Positions 34,672 through 42,918 of a stretch of 64,000 nucleotides of DNA are shown here, piece by piece. The DNA lies in the NCBI GenBank assembly GCA_938002965.1, contig CALKZY010000018.1, positions 62,001 to 126,000 of the forward strand. Direction: 5' to 3'. Numbering within the stretch: position 1 is the first letter of the stretch; each line of letters begins with the position of its first letter. This DNA is from an uncultured Acidimicrobiales bacterium. Lineage in GTDB: Bacteria; Actinomycetota; Acidimicrobiia; Acidimicrobiales; SZUA-35. The notes beneath the pieces are model-generated. The model was not told the DNA's origin and did not search any database. It was given only the letters and a program-made list of their open reading frames with translations. Position numbers and translations under genes: made by a program.

Positions 34672-34677
34672 ATGCTA
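34672..34677 (-). promoter_or_regulatory. Putative extended -10 box (TGCTAGCAT) of plsC
   Basis: TAGCAT with an upstream TGC (extended -10 form) on the minus strand, 8 bases before the plsC ATG. The transcript would have a leader of only one or two bases. Confidence 0.45.
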
Positions 34678-34710
34678 GCAGTGGCAGCATGCCCCGCGCC
34701 GGACCCGCCC

Positions 34711-34740
34711 GTTTCAGGGGTAGGTACGAGCCCCTGAAAC
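34711..34740 (-). terminator. Perfect 10-bp stem-loop at the end of mshC
   Basis: GTTTCAGGGG at 34711-34720 and CCCCTGAAAC at 34731-34740 form a perfect 10-bp inverted repeat with a 10-base loop, beginning at the mshC stop codon. There is no U-run after it, so it is either a non-canonical terminator or an RNA 3'-end structure. It separates mshC from the plsC promoter. Confidence 0.6.
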
Positions 34741-35921
34741 TACTGCAGGTTGGCGGCAGTCGGGGGTTCCGGAGCCGATGGCCCCTTGCCGAGATCGACA
34801 CCAAGAAGCAGCGCCGCTCGGTCAACGCCGAGTCCGTCATCGACTGCTGCATCAATGGCAGCAACGGCTGCAGGAGTGTCGAGATCGTTGTCCAAAGCGG
34901 CGCGAACATCGCCGAGTGCGCCGTCTCCCGCACCAGCTGTCAACCATCGCTCCAGCCGAGCTGCTGCGTCAGGCATGATCTGATCGTGCCACTCCCATTC
35001 GGTTCGGTAGTGATGCGACACCACGCCGAGACGAATGGCCCGGGGATCGTAGACTTTACGTAACTCACTGACGAACACCAGGTTGCCGAGCGACTTGGAC
35101 ATCTTCTCGCCATCCATTCGGACCATGGCTTGATGCATCCAATGGCGTACAAAGGGCTCCCCGGTGGCGGCGGAGGATTGAGCGGCCTCACACTCGTGGT
35201 GAGGGAAGATCAGATCGCTTCCCCCGCCGTGAAGATCAATCGTCGTGTCTAGCTCGCGAAGCGCCAGCGCTGAGCATTCGATATGCCAGCCCGGGCGACC
35301 CATTCCCCAAAGCGAGTCCCATGCGGGCTCGCCATCGGCCGACGGCTGCCAAAGTACGAAGTCGAGCGGGTCGCGTTTGTCGGGGTCGTCAGGTTTACCG
35401 CCCCGCTCAGCGGCCAACTCAAGCATGGTGGACCGGTCATAGCCCGAGATGGATCCGAAGTCGGGCCATGAGCTGACATCGAAGTACACGGCGCCACCGG
35501 ACTCATAAGCATGGCCGTTGTCCAGCACCATGCCGATGAATCCTCGAATATCAGCAATGGCTGATGTGGCCCGGGGCTCACTCCAAGAGGGCAACATGTC
35601 CAACGCGATCATGTCGTCATCGAAACGAGCTGTCTCGGCTGCGGCCAGGTCCAAATAGTGAACGTCTAGTTCTCTGGCCTTGCGCAGGATGTCGTCATCG
35701 ACATCGGTCACGTTGCGAACGCATCTGGTCTCGTGACCGGCGTCGCGAAGCCGCCGCTGGAGCACGTCGTAGCCGATGTACGTGGCGGCGTGCCCCAGGT
35801 GGGTGGCGTCATAGGGCGTAATGCCGCAGGTGTACATCGTGACTATGGGGCCGGGTTCGAACGGAACGACAGCCTTAGACGCTGTGTCGTAGAGCTTCAT
35901 CGCCAGGCTGGTTTCAGGCAT
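34740..35921 (-). CDS. mshC: Cysteine:GlcN-Ins ligase MshC (mycothiol synthesis)
   Basis: A 393-residue cysteinyl-tRNA synthetase homologue that ligates cysteine to glucosaminyl-inositol in mycothiol synthesis. The diagnostic N-terminal motif is YTCGITPYDATHLGHA: MshC has Cys-Gly-Ile-Thr-Pro where CysRS has Cys-Gly-Pro-Thr-Val. The HIGH-equivalent is HLGH, the second zinc region is GWHIECSALALRELD with FPHHECEAAQS, and GEKMSKSLGN is the KMSKS loop. The length is shorter than CysRS, with no C-terminal tRNA-binding part, as expected. GAGG lies 7-8 bases before the ATG. It implies that this organism makes mycothiol. Confidence 0.93.
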   Translation of the reverse strand: MPETSLAMKLYDTASKAVVPFEPGPIVTMYTCGITPYDATHLGHAATYIGYDVLQRRLRDAGHETRCVRNVTDVDDDILRKARELDVHYLDLAAAETARFDDDMIALDMLPSWSEPRATSAIADIRGFIGMVLDNGHAYESGGAVYFDVSSWPDFGSISGYDRSTMLELAAERGGKPDDPDKRDPLDFVLWQPSADGEPAWDSLWGMGRPGWHIECSALALRELDTTIDLHGGGSDLIFPHHECEAAQSSAATGEPFVRHWMHQAMVRMDGEKMSKSLGNLVFVSELRKVYDPRAIRLGVVSHHYRTEWEWHDQIMPDAAARLERWLTAGAGDGALGDVRAALDNDLDTPAAVAAIDAAVDDGLGVDRAALLLGVDLGKGPSAPEPPTAANLQ

Positions 35922-36022
35922 AAGGGAACCTCATCAATCTGTGAGGCTAGCTGCTGCGGCGTAGCGGTCGGCAATCGGACGCACTTCATCGGCTCGGCAT
36001 GTAACCGATGGCCGAGCTCTAT

Positions 36023-36153
36023 GGTCAAGAGTAGGGCAGAGAATCTGCGGTAGAGAAACTGCGGCAGAGAACAATGACTGAGCAACGCAACCGCCAAAGA
36101 CGGTCAGCCCCGCCCAGCGAAGTGTGGTCTAGAGAACTGTGGTCAAGAGAACG
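36023..36153 (+). repeat. Five imperfect GGT-AGAGAA repeats upstream of fabI
   Basis: A 13- to 16-base motif resembling GCGGTAGAGAAACT occurs three times in tandem at about 36033-36074 and twice more at about 36124-36153, ending at the fabI start region. It may be an operator array or a degenerate duplication. I recognise no known regulator site. Confidence 0.5.
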
Positions 36154-36159
36154 GTGAAA

Positions 36160-36921
36160 ATGCTCGAAGGCAAGAAGATTTTGATAACCGGCGTACTAAC
36201 AGCGGACTCATTGGCGTTCGGCGTAGCCAAGCTGGCCCAGGAGCAGGGGGCCGAAGTGGTCTTAACCGGCTTCGGTCGAGGGTTGCGTCTCACCCAGCGA
36301 ATCGCACGCAAGTTGGATCCCGTGCCCGAGGTGCTCGAGCTGGATGTCACCAACGTCGAACAGGGCGCAGCGATCACAGCCGAACTGGCCGAGCGTTGGG
36401 GCCGGGTGGACGGTGCGCTTCACGCCGTCGGCTTCGCCCCAGAGTCGTGCCTGGGCGACGACTTTATGGCCCCCGACTGGGATGATGTTTCGGTCGCCGT
36501 CCATGTTTCCGCCTACTCGCTTAGATCGCTCACCGATGTTGTGGCCCCGCTCATGACAGACGGTGGATCTATTGTCGGTTTGACGTTTGATGCCACGGTC
36601 TCGTGGCCTGCTTACAACTGGATGGGCGTGGCTAAAGCGGCTCTTGAGTCTCTGAACAGATATCTGGCCCGCGAGCTTGGCCCGAAACAGATTCGATGCA
36701 ACCTTGTCGCCGCTGGCCCGATGAAAACCATCGCTGCCAAGTCAATCCCAGGCTTCGCCGCCTTTGAGGACGAATGGGTGAAGCGTGCTCCACTGGGTTG
36801 GGACGTCACTGACGCTGAGGGTGTCTCGAAAGCATGCGTTGCCCTGCTGTCGGATTGGTTCCCACACACCACCGGATCGATCATCCATGTGGACGGTGGC
36901 TATCACAGCATCGGGGCTTGA
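36160..36921 (+). CDS. fabI: Enoyl-[acyl-carrier-protein] reductase, InhA/FabI type
   Basis: A 253-residue short-chain dehydrogenase that performs the last reduction in fatty acid elongation with NADH. The N-terminus KKILITGVLTADSLAFGVAKLAQEQGAEVVLTGF (cofactor motif GVLTADSLAFG, then LTGFGRGLRLTQRI) is close to mycobacterial InhA. The catalytic Tyr-x6-Lys is in YNWMGVAKAALESLNRYLA, and GPMKTIAAKSIPGF is the substrate-loop region. Start at the ATG 36160 is preferred because the family begins at MLEGKKI. GTG at 36154 or 36139 is possible. It is a single gene, flanked by convergent and divergent neighbours, with a repeat array before it. Confidence 0.93.
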   Translation: MLEGKKILITGVLTADSLAFGVAKLAQEQGAEVVLTGFGRGLRLTQRIARKLDPVPEVLELDVTNVEQGAAITAELAERWGRVDGALHAVGFAPESCLGDDFMAPDWDDVSVAVHVSAYSLRSLTDVVAPLMTDGGSIVGLTFDATVSWPAYNWMGVAKAALESLNRYLARELGPKQIRCNLVAAGPMKTIAAKSIPGFAAFEDEWVKRAPLGWDVTDAEGVSKACVALLSDWFPHTTGSIIHVDGGYHSIGA

Positions 36922-36941
36922 GCCGCCTGCCCGAGTGTCGG

Positions 36942-38111
36942 CTACCCGGCTCCTGAGCAGACCGCAGCCGAATCGATAAACGGGTTGATTTGATTCCCGC
37001 GCCCACCGGCATGGATCTCGAAGTGAAGGTGCGGTATGCCCGCAGCGTTGCCGTCGTCCCCAACGTAGCCAATGACCTCGCCGGCGCTCACTTCGCCTTC
37101 GACGCCGAATCCAGACAGGTGGGTTCCGTAGAAGTAGTTGCCATTGTCGTCCCACATTCGAAATGACCGTCCACCAACTCTGTTGGAGAAGTGTTCGACG
37201 CGACCGTTCACCGGAGCCACAATCTCGACTCCGATGTTGGCCAGAATGTCAACGCCCTTGTGACGTCGACCACCAGATCGTGGGAATCCCCAGGAGTCGA
37301 TAAACGAGTGAGGGCCGTTGACCGGACACGTCAGCAGATAAAAGCCCTGCTTTCGCCCGCGATTTTGGGTCCAGGTTGAGGCCTGCGCCGTAACCGATCG
37401 GGCACGTTGCTGCAGGTTGCGTTCCTCCAGTTGCGCCAACCAGGCCTGGTCGGCCTGTAGTTCCTCTTCCAGGACCGCCACCCGATCGGACAACTGGTTG
37501 TTGCGTAAAGCGAAGACTTCAAGCTCGGCGGCGGCAATATCGGCATCTTGTTGCTTGGCGTAGAACTGATTGAAGATCTCGGTGTTAGCCAATAGAGCTG
37601 CCTCGTTCAGGGTGCTCGCCCGGAAGCCGGCATTTAGGTCTTGGACATCAAGAATGCTGACGTCACTAGGTCCGCGTTGGAAGGCCTTGACTGCGCTGGC
37701 CACGGTCGACTCGGCCACTTCACGCGCCTCGTCCTCCAGCTCGGCTACTCCTGCCGCAGCACGGCTCATTCTCAAGTCATCGGATCGCTTCTGCAATACC
37801 ACTACCTGGAGTGCCGCCTCAGTCTCGGCGACTTTGACTCTGGTCTGATCCAACGAGAGTGCCTGGCTGGCAGCCGGGCGAACAACTGACGGGTTCAAGT
37901 CGGCTAGGTCCTGGGTGCCTGCAGCGTCTTGAGCCGGAACGGCTGCCAGAGGGCCAGCGGAAGCCGTTGCAGCCGGAGCAACGGAAGAGACCGTAGCCGA
38001 CGACTCAGCCGGGCTACTCCCTAAAAGTCCCATCGCGGCGATGAAAGCAAAACCTGTGATGGCGACACCGACGAACAATCGACTCCGCACGGCTAACAGC
38101 GTAGCTTCCAT
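36942..38111 (-). CDS. Coiled-coil M23 peptidoglycan endopeptidase
   Basis: About 389 residues. An N-terminal signal anchor (LFVGVAITGFAFIAAMGLL) is followed by an Ala/Ser/Pro linker, a long helical region (residues about 85-250, rich in LEDEAREVAES and ELEVFALRNNQLSDRVAVLEEEL), and a complete LytM/M23 domain. The zinc ligands are in RRHKGVDI and HLHFEIH, so it should be active. The layout resembles EnvC/RipC-like amidase activators or hydrolases that work at the division site. It pairs with a second such gene at 40914, with two CNNM genes between. The ATG at 38111 or the GTG two codons earlier is the start. Confidence 0.9.
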   Translation of the reverse strand: MEATLLAVRSRLFVGVAITGFAFIAAMGLLGSSPAESSATVSSVAPAATASAGPLAAVPAQDAAGTQDLADLNPSVVRPAASQALSLDQTRVKVAETEAALQVVVLQKRSDDLRMSRAAAGVAELEDEAREVAESTVASAVKAFQRGPSDVSILDVQDLNAGFRASTLNEAALLANTEIFNQFYAKQQDADIAAAELEVFALRNNQLSDRVAVLEEELQADQAWLAQLEERNLQQRARSVTAQASTWTQNRGRKQGFYLLTCPVNGPHSFIDSWGFPRSGGRRHKGVDILANIGVEIVAPVNGRVEHFSNRVGGRSFRMWDDNGNYFYGTHLSGFGVEGEVSAGEVIGYVGDDGNAAGIPHLHFEIHAGGRGNQINPFIDSAAVCSGAG

Positions 38112-38275
38112 GCCCACCGGTTTCGTCGATTTGGGAGGCGATCAACCCGCAGACGGGATGGTTGACACAACGAACAGAGAAACCGCTACATCGCCGGCAT
38201 CACACCATTTCAGCGGTTCTACCCATCGAGCTGGGGCCTGGTGACTGCGGCGTCCTGATAGCCAGAAAAAGATTG

Positions 38276-39400
38276 CTACGACCCTGAATTCATCGAATTC
38301 GCCGGTTTCAGGGCCGTAATCTTCTCCGACCGCCGGTCTGCGGCCCCCTCGACCGGTTCGGCCAGGGCCCGAATCAGTTGCTCGATCGAAACCACAGCCG
38401 GTTCATTGCCGTCTTCTCGGATCACAGCCAGCTGACGCTTGAAGCCTCGCAGGACACGCAGAACATCGATGAGCGGGCGACTGCCGTCCACCACGACCAT
38501 CTGCCGGACGAACGACGCCGGAACCGGGCTGGCCATTTGGTCCACCGGGATCGACAAAACATCACGGGATCGTATATAGCCCAGCGGGCGGCCAGCCAAG
38601 TCAAGAACGAGGATCCGCTTCTTGCGGGTTTCCCCCGCCACCCGTTTCAGCTGGTGACCGGTCGCTCCCAGCACGACCGAAGCCCAGTGACTTATCGGTT
38701 CACATAGTTCCCGCACTGGCCGTTCAGCGAAGCCCAGGACCCCTTGTAACAGCTCCGCATCGCCCTGCTCGATGGCACCGCCCTGCTGGGAGTGGCGAAT
38801 GATGGCCGCAAGCTCTGATGGAGTGTGGGCCGACATCAACTCGTCGCGGGGCTCAATGCCGACCAGGCGACATCCAGTATTGGCGACTCCGTTTAGAAGG
38901 GCCACGATCGGACGGAACACAAAGAGATACGCCCGGTAGGGAATCACCAGCCAACGGAGGGTGGCGTCAGGCGCCGCGAGGGCAATGTTCTTCGGGACCA
39001 TCTCCCCGATTACCAGGTGCAGAAACGTGAACAACGCCAACGAGAACGTGTAGCTGATGATCCGCGCCATTTCCTCGCTTACAGATTGACCCAGGATCGC
39101 CTCGATAATGGTCTCCATTGCAGGCTCACCGATCCGACCGAGGGCCAGAGAGGCAATGGTAATACCAAGCTGCGCGCCGGCAAGCTGCATCGACAGGTCG
39201 GCCAGGCTTGCTCTAGCCGCCTTGGCCACCGGGCCCGTGCTGCCCGGACCCTCCTCGAAGGACGATCGCCGCGCCGCTATCACGGCGAACTCGTAGGCAA
39301 CGTAGATCCCGTTAAGCACGACCAAGAACGCGCTGGCGGAAAGAGCAATGACGACGGCCTGATTGCTCATGGGCTCGCCGGAAGCCAAGAGGAACGTCAT
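38276..39400 (-). CDS. CNNM/CBS membrane protein (hemolysin C-like), second of a pair
   Basis: A 374-residue protein with the CNNM transmembrane domain: ASAFLVVLNGIYVAYEFAVIAARRS, LAGAQLGITIASLALGRIGEPA and LFTFLHLVIGEMVPKNIALAAPD carry the family signatures. A CBS pair (VRELCEPISHWASVVLG, VDGSRPLIDVLRVLRGFKRQLAVIRED) follows. The CorC_HlyC C-terminal domain of the neighbour is missing here. Members transport or regulate Mg2+ or other divalent cations, and some affect Co2+ resistance. It is co-translated with its paralogue (ATGA overlap), so the two probably form a heteromeric unit, as in other actinobacteria. Confidence 0.9.
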   Translation of the reverse strand: MTFLLASGEPMSNQAVVIALSASAFLVVLNGIYVAYEFAVIAARRSSFEEGPGSTGPVAKAARASLADLSMQLAGAQLGITIASLALGRIGEPAMETIIEAILGQSVSEEMARIISYTFSLALFTFLHLVIGEMVPKNIALAAPDATLRWLVIPYRAYLFVFRPIVALLNGVANTGCRLVGIEPRDELMSAHTPSELAAIIRHSQQGGAIEQGDAELLQGVLGFAERPVRELCEPISHWASVVLGATGHQLKRVAGETRKKRILVLDLAGRPLGYIRSRDVLSIPVDQMASPVPASFVRQMVVVDGSRPLIDVLRVLRGFKRQLAVIREDGNEPAVVSIEQLIRALAEPVEGAADRRSEKITALKPANSMNSGS

Positions 39401-40695
39401 GTGGAGGCTCCGCGAGGTTCGGTCAGCTGCAATGACGCGACCCGAAGCCGATGCATTTCGGTCACCTCGACGGTCCAGCCGTCGTGGGAGAACGACGCTC
39501 CCTGCTCGGGAATGCGCCCGAGCCGCTCGAGGACAAAGCCTGCCAGGGTTTCGTAGTCCCCCTCGGGCATGGCAAAGCCGCAGGCGTCAGCGACCTCGTC
39601 GGGATGCAGTGTTCCCGCCAGGAGGTAGACGCCCGGGCCGACACCGGCGGTAAGGCCGGTCTCGTCGTACTCGTCGTCGACCTCGCCGACAATCTCCTCC
39701 AGTACGTCTTCGATGGTCAAAATGCCTGCCGTGCCTCCGTGCTCATCAATGATGATCGCCATTGGCGACAGTGAATCGAGTTGACGGAAGTCTGAAAGGA
39801 TGTCGATGAGGTCCCGAGTCTCGGGTATGGCAAAGGGAGGCCTGAGGATCTCGGTCACCGGCTGATGCCACGACTCGGAGCCCAATCCCAGTACCGATGC
39901 CACCTCGACCGTTCCCCGAATGTCGTCCATATCTTCGCCGAAAACCGGAAATTGGCTGTGGCTCGACTCTCGGGCAAGGTCGGCCAGCTCTTGGATACTT
40001 ATGTCGAGGGGTACCGCTTCGACCTGCATTCGGGGCCGAAGTGCATCGGCCGCCGTCTTGTCGCCGAATCGAATGGTCCTGGTCAGGATTTGGCGCTCCT
40101 CCGGCGAAAGCGTTCCCGAGTCTCCCGAGGACCGGATCAGATACTCCAACTCCTGAAGCGACCGCAGTTCTTCCAGTTCCTCTTGTGGTTCAAGGCCCAG
40201 GCGTCGAACCGTCCAGTTGGCCGCGCCGTTGAACACACGAATTATGGGACCGAGCACTCCGTGTACAACGAGGGCCACGGGCGCAAGGAGCTGAGCCACC
40301 TGCTCCGGACGCGACACCGCGACGGCCTTCGGGAATAGCTCTCCGATGACCATCTGAGCCGACGACACCAGACCCAAAGCCACAATCACCGACATTGTCG
40401 GCCCGGAAAGGAACGGGATGTCGCCAATCAACAGGTCCAGCCACTCCCCGACCAACGGCTCGATCAGGAACGCCAGGATCAGGCTTGTGACCGTGATGCC
40501 AAGCTGAGCGCCTGAAAGGTGAAACGACAAACGTTTTCGAGCAGAGACGGCCGCCCGTGCGGAAAGCCGTCCGCTATCGGCGGCAGCATTTAGCTTGGTC
40601 TGATCGGCTGCCACCAACGCAAACTCGACGGCCACAAAGAACCCGTTGGCCGCTAACAGCAGAAAGATGAAAAGAACCCCGACGACGCCAGACAT
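39397..40695 (-). CDS. CNNM/CBS/CorC-domain membrane protein, first of a pair
   Basis: A 432-residue protein with the full domain set: CNNM membrane domain (LLLAANGFFVAVEFALVAAD, LSGAQLGITVTSLILAFLIEP, MVIGELFPKAVAVSRPEQ), two CBS motifs (ADALRPRMQVEAVPLD, SPMAIIIDEHGGTAGILTIEDVLEEIVGEV cut here; key run IDEHGGTAGILTIED), and the C-terminal CorC_HlyC domain (PEGDYETLAGFVLERLGRIPEQG). It is a divalent-cation transporter or regulator of the hemolysin C group. It is the promoter-proximal gene. The 218 bases upstream hold no other gene. Confidence 0.92.
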   Translation of the reverse strand: MSGVVGVLFIFLLLAANGFFVAVEFALVAADQTKLNAAADSGRLSARAAVSARKRLSFHLSGAQLGITVTSLILAFLIEPLVGEWLDLLIGDIPFLSGPTMSVIVALGLVSSAQMVIGELFPKAVAVSRPEQVAQLLAPVALVVHGVLGPIIRVFNGAANWTVRRLGLEPQEELEELRSLQELEYLIRSSGDSGTLSPEERQILTRTIRFGDKTAADALRPRMQVEAVPLDISIQELADLARESSHSQFPVFGEDMDDIRGTVEVASVLGLGSESWHQPVTEILRPPFAIPETRDLIDILSDFRQLDSLSPMAIIIDEHGGTAGILTIEDVLEEIVGEVDDEYDETGLTAGVGPGVYLLAGTLHPDEVADACGFAMPEGDYETLAGFVLERLGRIPEQGASFSHDGWTVEVTEMHRLRVASLQLTEPRGAST

Positions 40696-40913
40696 GAAAT
40701 GAGAACCCGACCCGCGAGCGTGCCGGATCGACCATCCTAGTGCCCGTACTACTAGCCCGACCGATTGGCCACGGTTTTACGACTGACTGTCGTCGGTTCT
40801 CGGCAGTCACAACGTACTGGCCGGACCGATGGCCACCACACTGATGTCAGGTCTGCTGTCGGGCCTGTTCGACATCGAGTCATCGCTCATTCACAGCCAG
40901 GGTCGGTTTACCG

Positions 40914-42851
40914 TTACGGCACACTTGCACTAGCTGCTTTCGCCACAGTTTTCGAAGAGGTCGCAGTCGAAGAAGCAGTAGTCGGCGTCTTCTGCTTGGA
41001 CGAAGAAATGGTTGTCGACGTCACTGGGTTCGGGGCGGTTGTGGCTACGTCGTTGCCCGCGCTGTCTGCCGGGGTCTGAGCCGCTCGTTGAAGGTCGGTC
41101 CGATCGGCATCGCCGCCGTCGCCCTCTTCTCCACCGGAACTTGTGGCCGGCCCGGACTGAGCGGTCGACGGACTTGTTGTTGACGATGTGGGCTCATCCG
41201 CTTGGTCGACACCTACGGTCGACGACGAACTCGGCGGCTGTGAGGAGGATGTCGTTGAGTCTGCGGAGTTGTCGGTGGGAGCCCCTCGAGAGACGATTCT
41301 CGGTTGATAGCGAAATCCCGGATGGGCGCCTGAGGCAACGGCATCAAGCTCCAGGTCTGAAACAATCCGCAGCAACGGGTAGGGGTTGACGGCCCGTCCA
41401 CCACCGGGGTGTATCTCCAGGTGGAGATGAGGAGGGGTGCTGATGGCGTTGCCGGTATTGCCGACATAGCCGAGAAGTTCACCGGCCTGGACTACCTGAC
41501 CGTTGTGCAAGCCGGGAGCGAACGAGTCCAAGTGGGCGTAGTACCAGTCGGCTCCTGATTCGCCTCGGAGCCAGAACTTGAGTCCTCCCAGTCGACCGTT
41601 GCCGATCCGCACCACAACGCCGCGCTCAGCGGCTACTAGAGGAGTTCCACGGGGTGCAAAGATGTCTATCCCCTCGTGCCAGTGGGCGTCGGCGGTGCCA
41701 GGCATCCGCGGGAATCCGAAGCTGTCGATCAGTGGCGTCGAGTAGTTCCCGGCAATGGGGAAGACGACACCGTCCACGTATATCTCGCTTCCAGCCCGAA
41801 AGGCCTCAGCTTCGATCAATGCCTGGTCGACGTCGGTCCCAATCTCGGTCGTTCGACGCTCAGCGCTTCCGAGGGCGACCGACACCGCTCGACCGTGCTC
41901 GACCAGATCGATCGACTCGGCGTCCAACTGCCGCTTGAGAGCGGCGAAGTCGTCCATCGTGTCTCGATCGACGGCGAGGGCCGCCTCCAGAAAGCGGCTC
42001 TTACGCTGCTTCTCAATCACGTCCGGAATCGCGGTCAGGTCGAACCCAAAGTCGAGGCCTTGAGAGTTGCCCGACGACAACTCGACGTAACCCACTACTG
42101 CCCGCAACTGAAGTCGCTCCGCCGCGGTGTTGAAGTCGTCGACGGCTTGGCCGCTGCCCTCGCCAAGGGCCAGCCGGGACAGCTCCAACTCCTTTTGGCG
42201 CTTTCGAAGTGACCTAACGGCCGCGATGAGCTCTCGTCGTTCGAGCCGCAGCTCCGATAACTTCGCCTCTGCATCGTTGACGCTGCTCCACAGCACCGGC
42301 GCAGCCTTGAAGATGGCCTGATCGTAGGCCGGAGGGGGCACTGTGATGTTTGGATCCAGTGTTTCGTCTTCCCGAGGGTGCTCGTTGAGCAAGGGATCGA
42401 CCGTTGTCGAGGTCGACGACGTTGACGAGTCGTCTCCGTCGTTCACCGGCCCGGTGGACGTCGAGGTTGATCCAGTGTCTCCGGTTCCGGTCGAGTCGGA
42501 ACTCCCCATCAGGCTGGTTGTTGTCGGCTCGTCACTCACCCCGCTGTCGCCTCCGCCAGCGACCGTCGTGGACGGGGCTGAAGTCGCCGGTGTAGCGGCC
42601 GAAGTCGGCGTCGCAGGCGTCGACGCAGCAGAACTGGTCGGTGTCGAAGCAGAAGTGGATGCAGTTGTGGATGCAGTTGTGGAGGCAGTCGATCCTGGCT
42701 TGCCCGTCGAGGGCTCTCCATTGCCCTCCTGCGCGGCGGCGCCAATCGAGCCAACAGCAATAACGGCCACAAGTACGACAACAGCTGCAACGAACCAGAC
42801 TGCCACGAGCTGTCTCGGGAGTCGGCGCCATTCGATCCACAACGAACTCAT
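40914..42851 (-). CDS. Large M23 peptidoglycan endopeptidase with Ser/Thr-rich flanks
   Basis: A 645-residue protein. After an N-terminal membrane anchor (LVAVWFVAAVVVLVAVIAVGS), about 130 residues are Ser/Thr-rich (probably an extended, possibly glycosylated wall linker). Then come a helical coiled-coil region (residues about 185-330, SELRLERRELIAAVRSLRKRQKELELS) and the M23 domain with HWHEGIDIFAPRGTPLVA, WYYAHLDSF and HLHLEIHPGG, all zinc and catalytic residues present. A second Ser/Thr-rich tail of about 140 residues ends the protein. Compared with the gene at 36942 it shares the coil-M23 core, which suggests an old duplication. Confidence 0.9.
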   Translation of the reverse strand: MSSLWIEWRRLPRQLVAVWFVAAVVVLVAVIAVGSIGAAAQEGNGEPSTGKPGSTASTTASTTASTSASTPTSSAASTPATPTSAATPATSAPSTTVAGGGDSGVSDEPTTTSLMGSSDSTGTGDTGSTSTSTGPVNDGDDSSTSSTSTTVDPLLNEHPREDETLDPNITVPPPAYDQAIFKAAPVLWSSVNDAEAKLSELRLERRELIAAVRSLRKRQKELELSRLALGEGSGQAVDDFNTAAERLQLRAVVGYVELSSGNSQGLDFGFDLTAIPDVIEKQRKSRFLEAALAVDRDTMDDFAALKRQLDAESIDLVEHGRAVSVALGSAERRTTEIGTDVDQALIEAEAFRAGSEIYVDGVVFPIAGNYSTPLIDSFGFPRMPGTADAHWHEGIDIFAPRGTPLVAAERGVVVRIGNGRLGGLKFWLRGESGADWYYAHLDSFAPGLHNGQVVQAGELLGYVGNTGNAISTPPHLHLEIHPGGGRAVNPYPLLRIVSDLELDAVASGAHPGFRYQPRIVSRGAPTDNSADSTTSSSQPPSSSSTVGVDQADEPTSSTTSPSTAQSGPATSSGGEEGDGGDADRTDLQRAAQTPADSAGNDVATTAPNPVTSTTISSSKQKTPTTASSTATSSKTVAKAASASVP

Positions 42852-42918
42852 CAGGTGACCATCGGCCGTCTCATCTGCTTTTTGACCGACGATTTGTGCA
42901 CCGACCGATGTCCGGCCG

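Noticed and set aside
34740-35921. Cysteinyl-tRNA synthetase (cysS)
   Set aside because: The motif Cys-Gly-Ile-Thr-Pro and short C-terminus indicate MshC.
39397-40695. Hemolysin toxin
   Set aside because: The CNNM/CBS/CorC architecture is that of cation transport proteins. The hemolysin name is historical.
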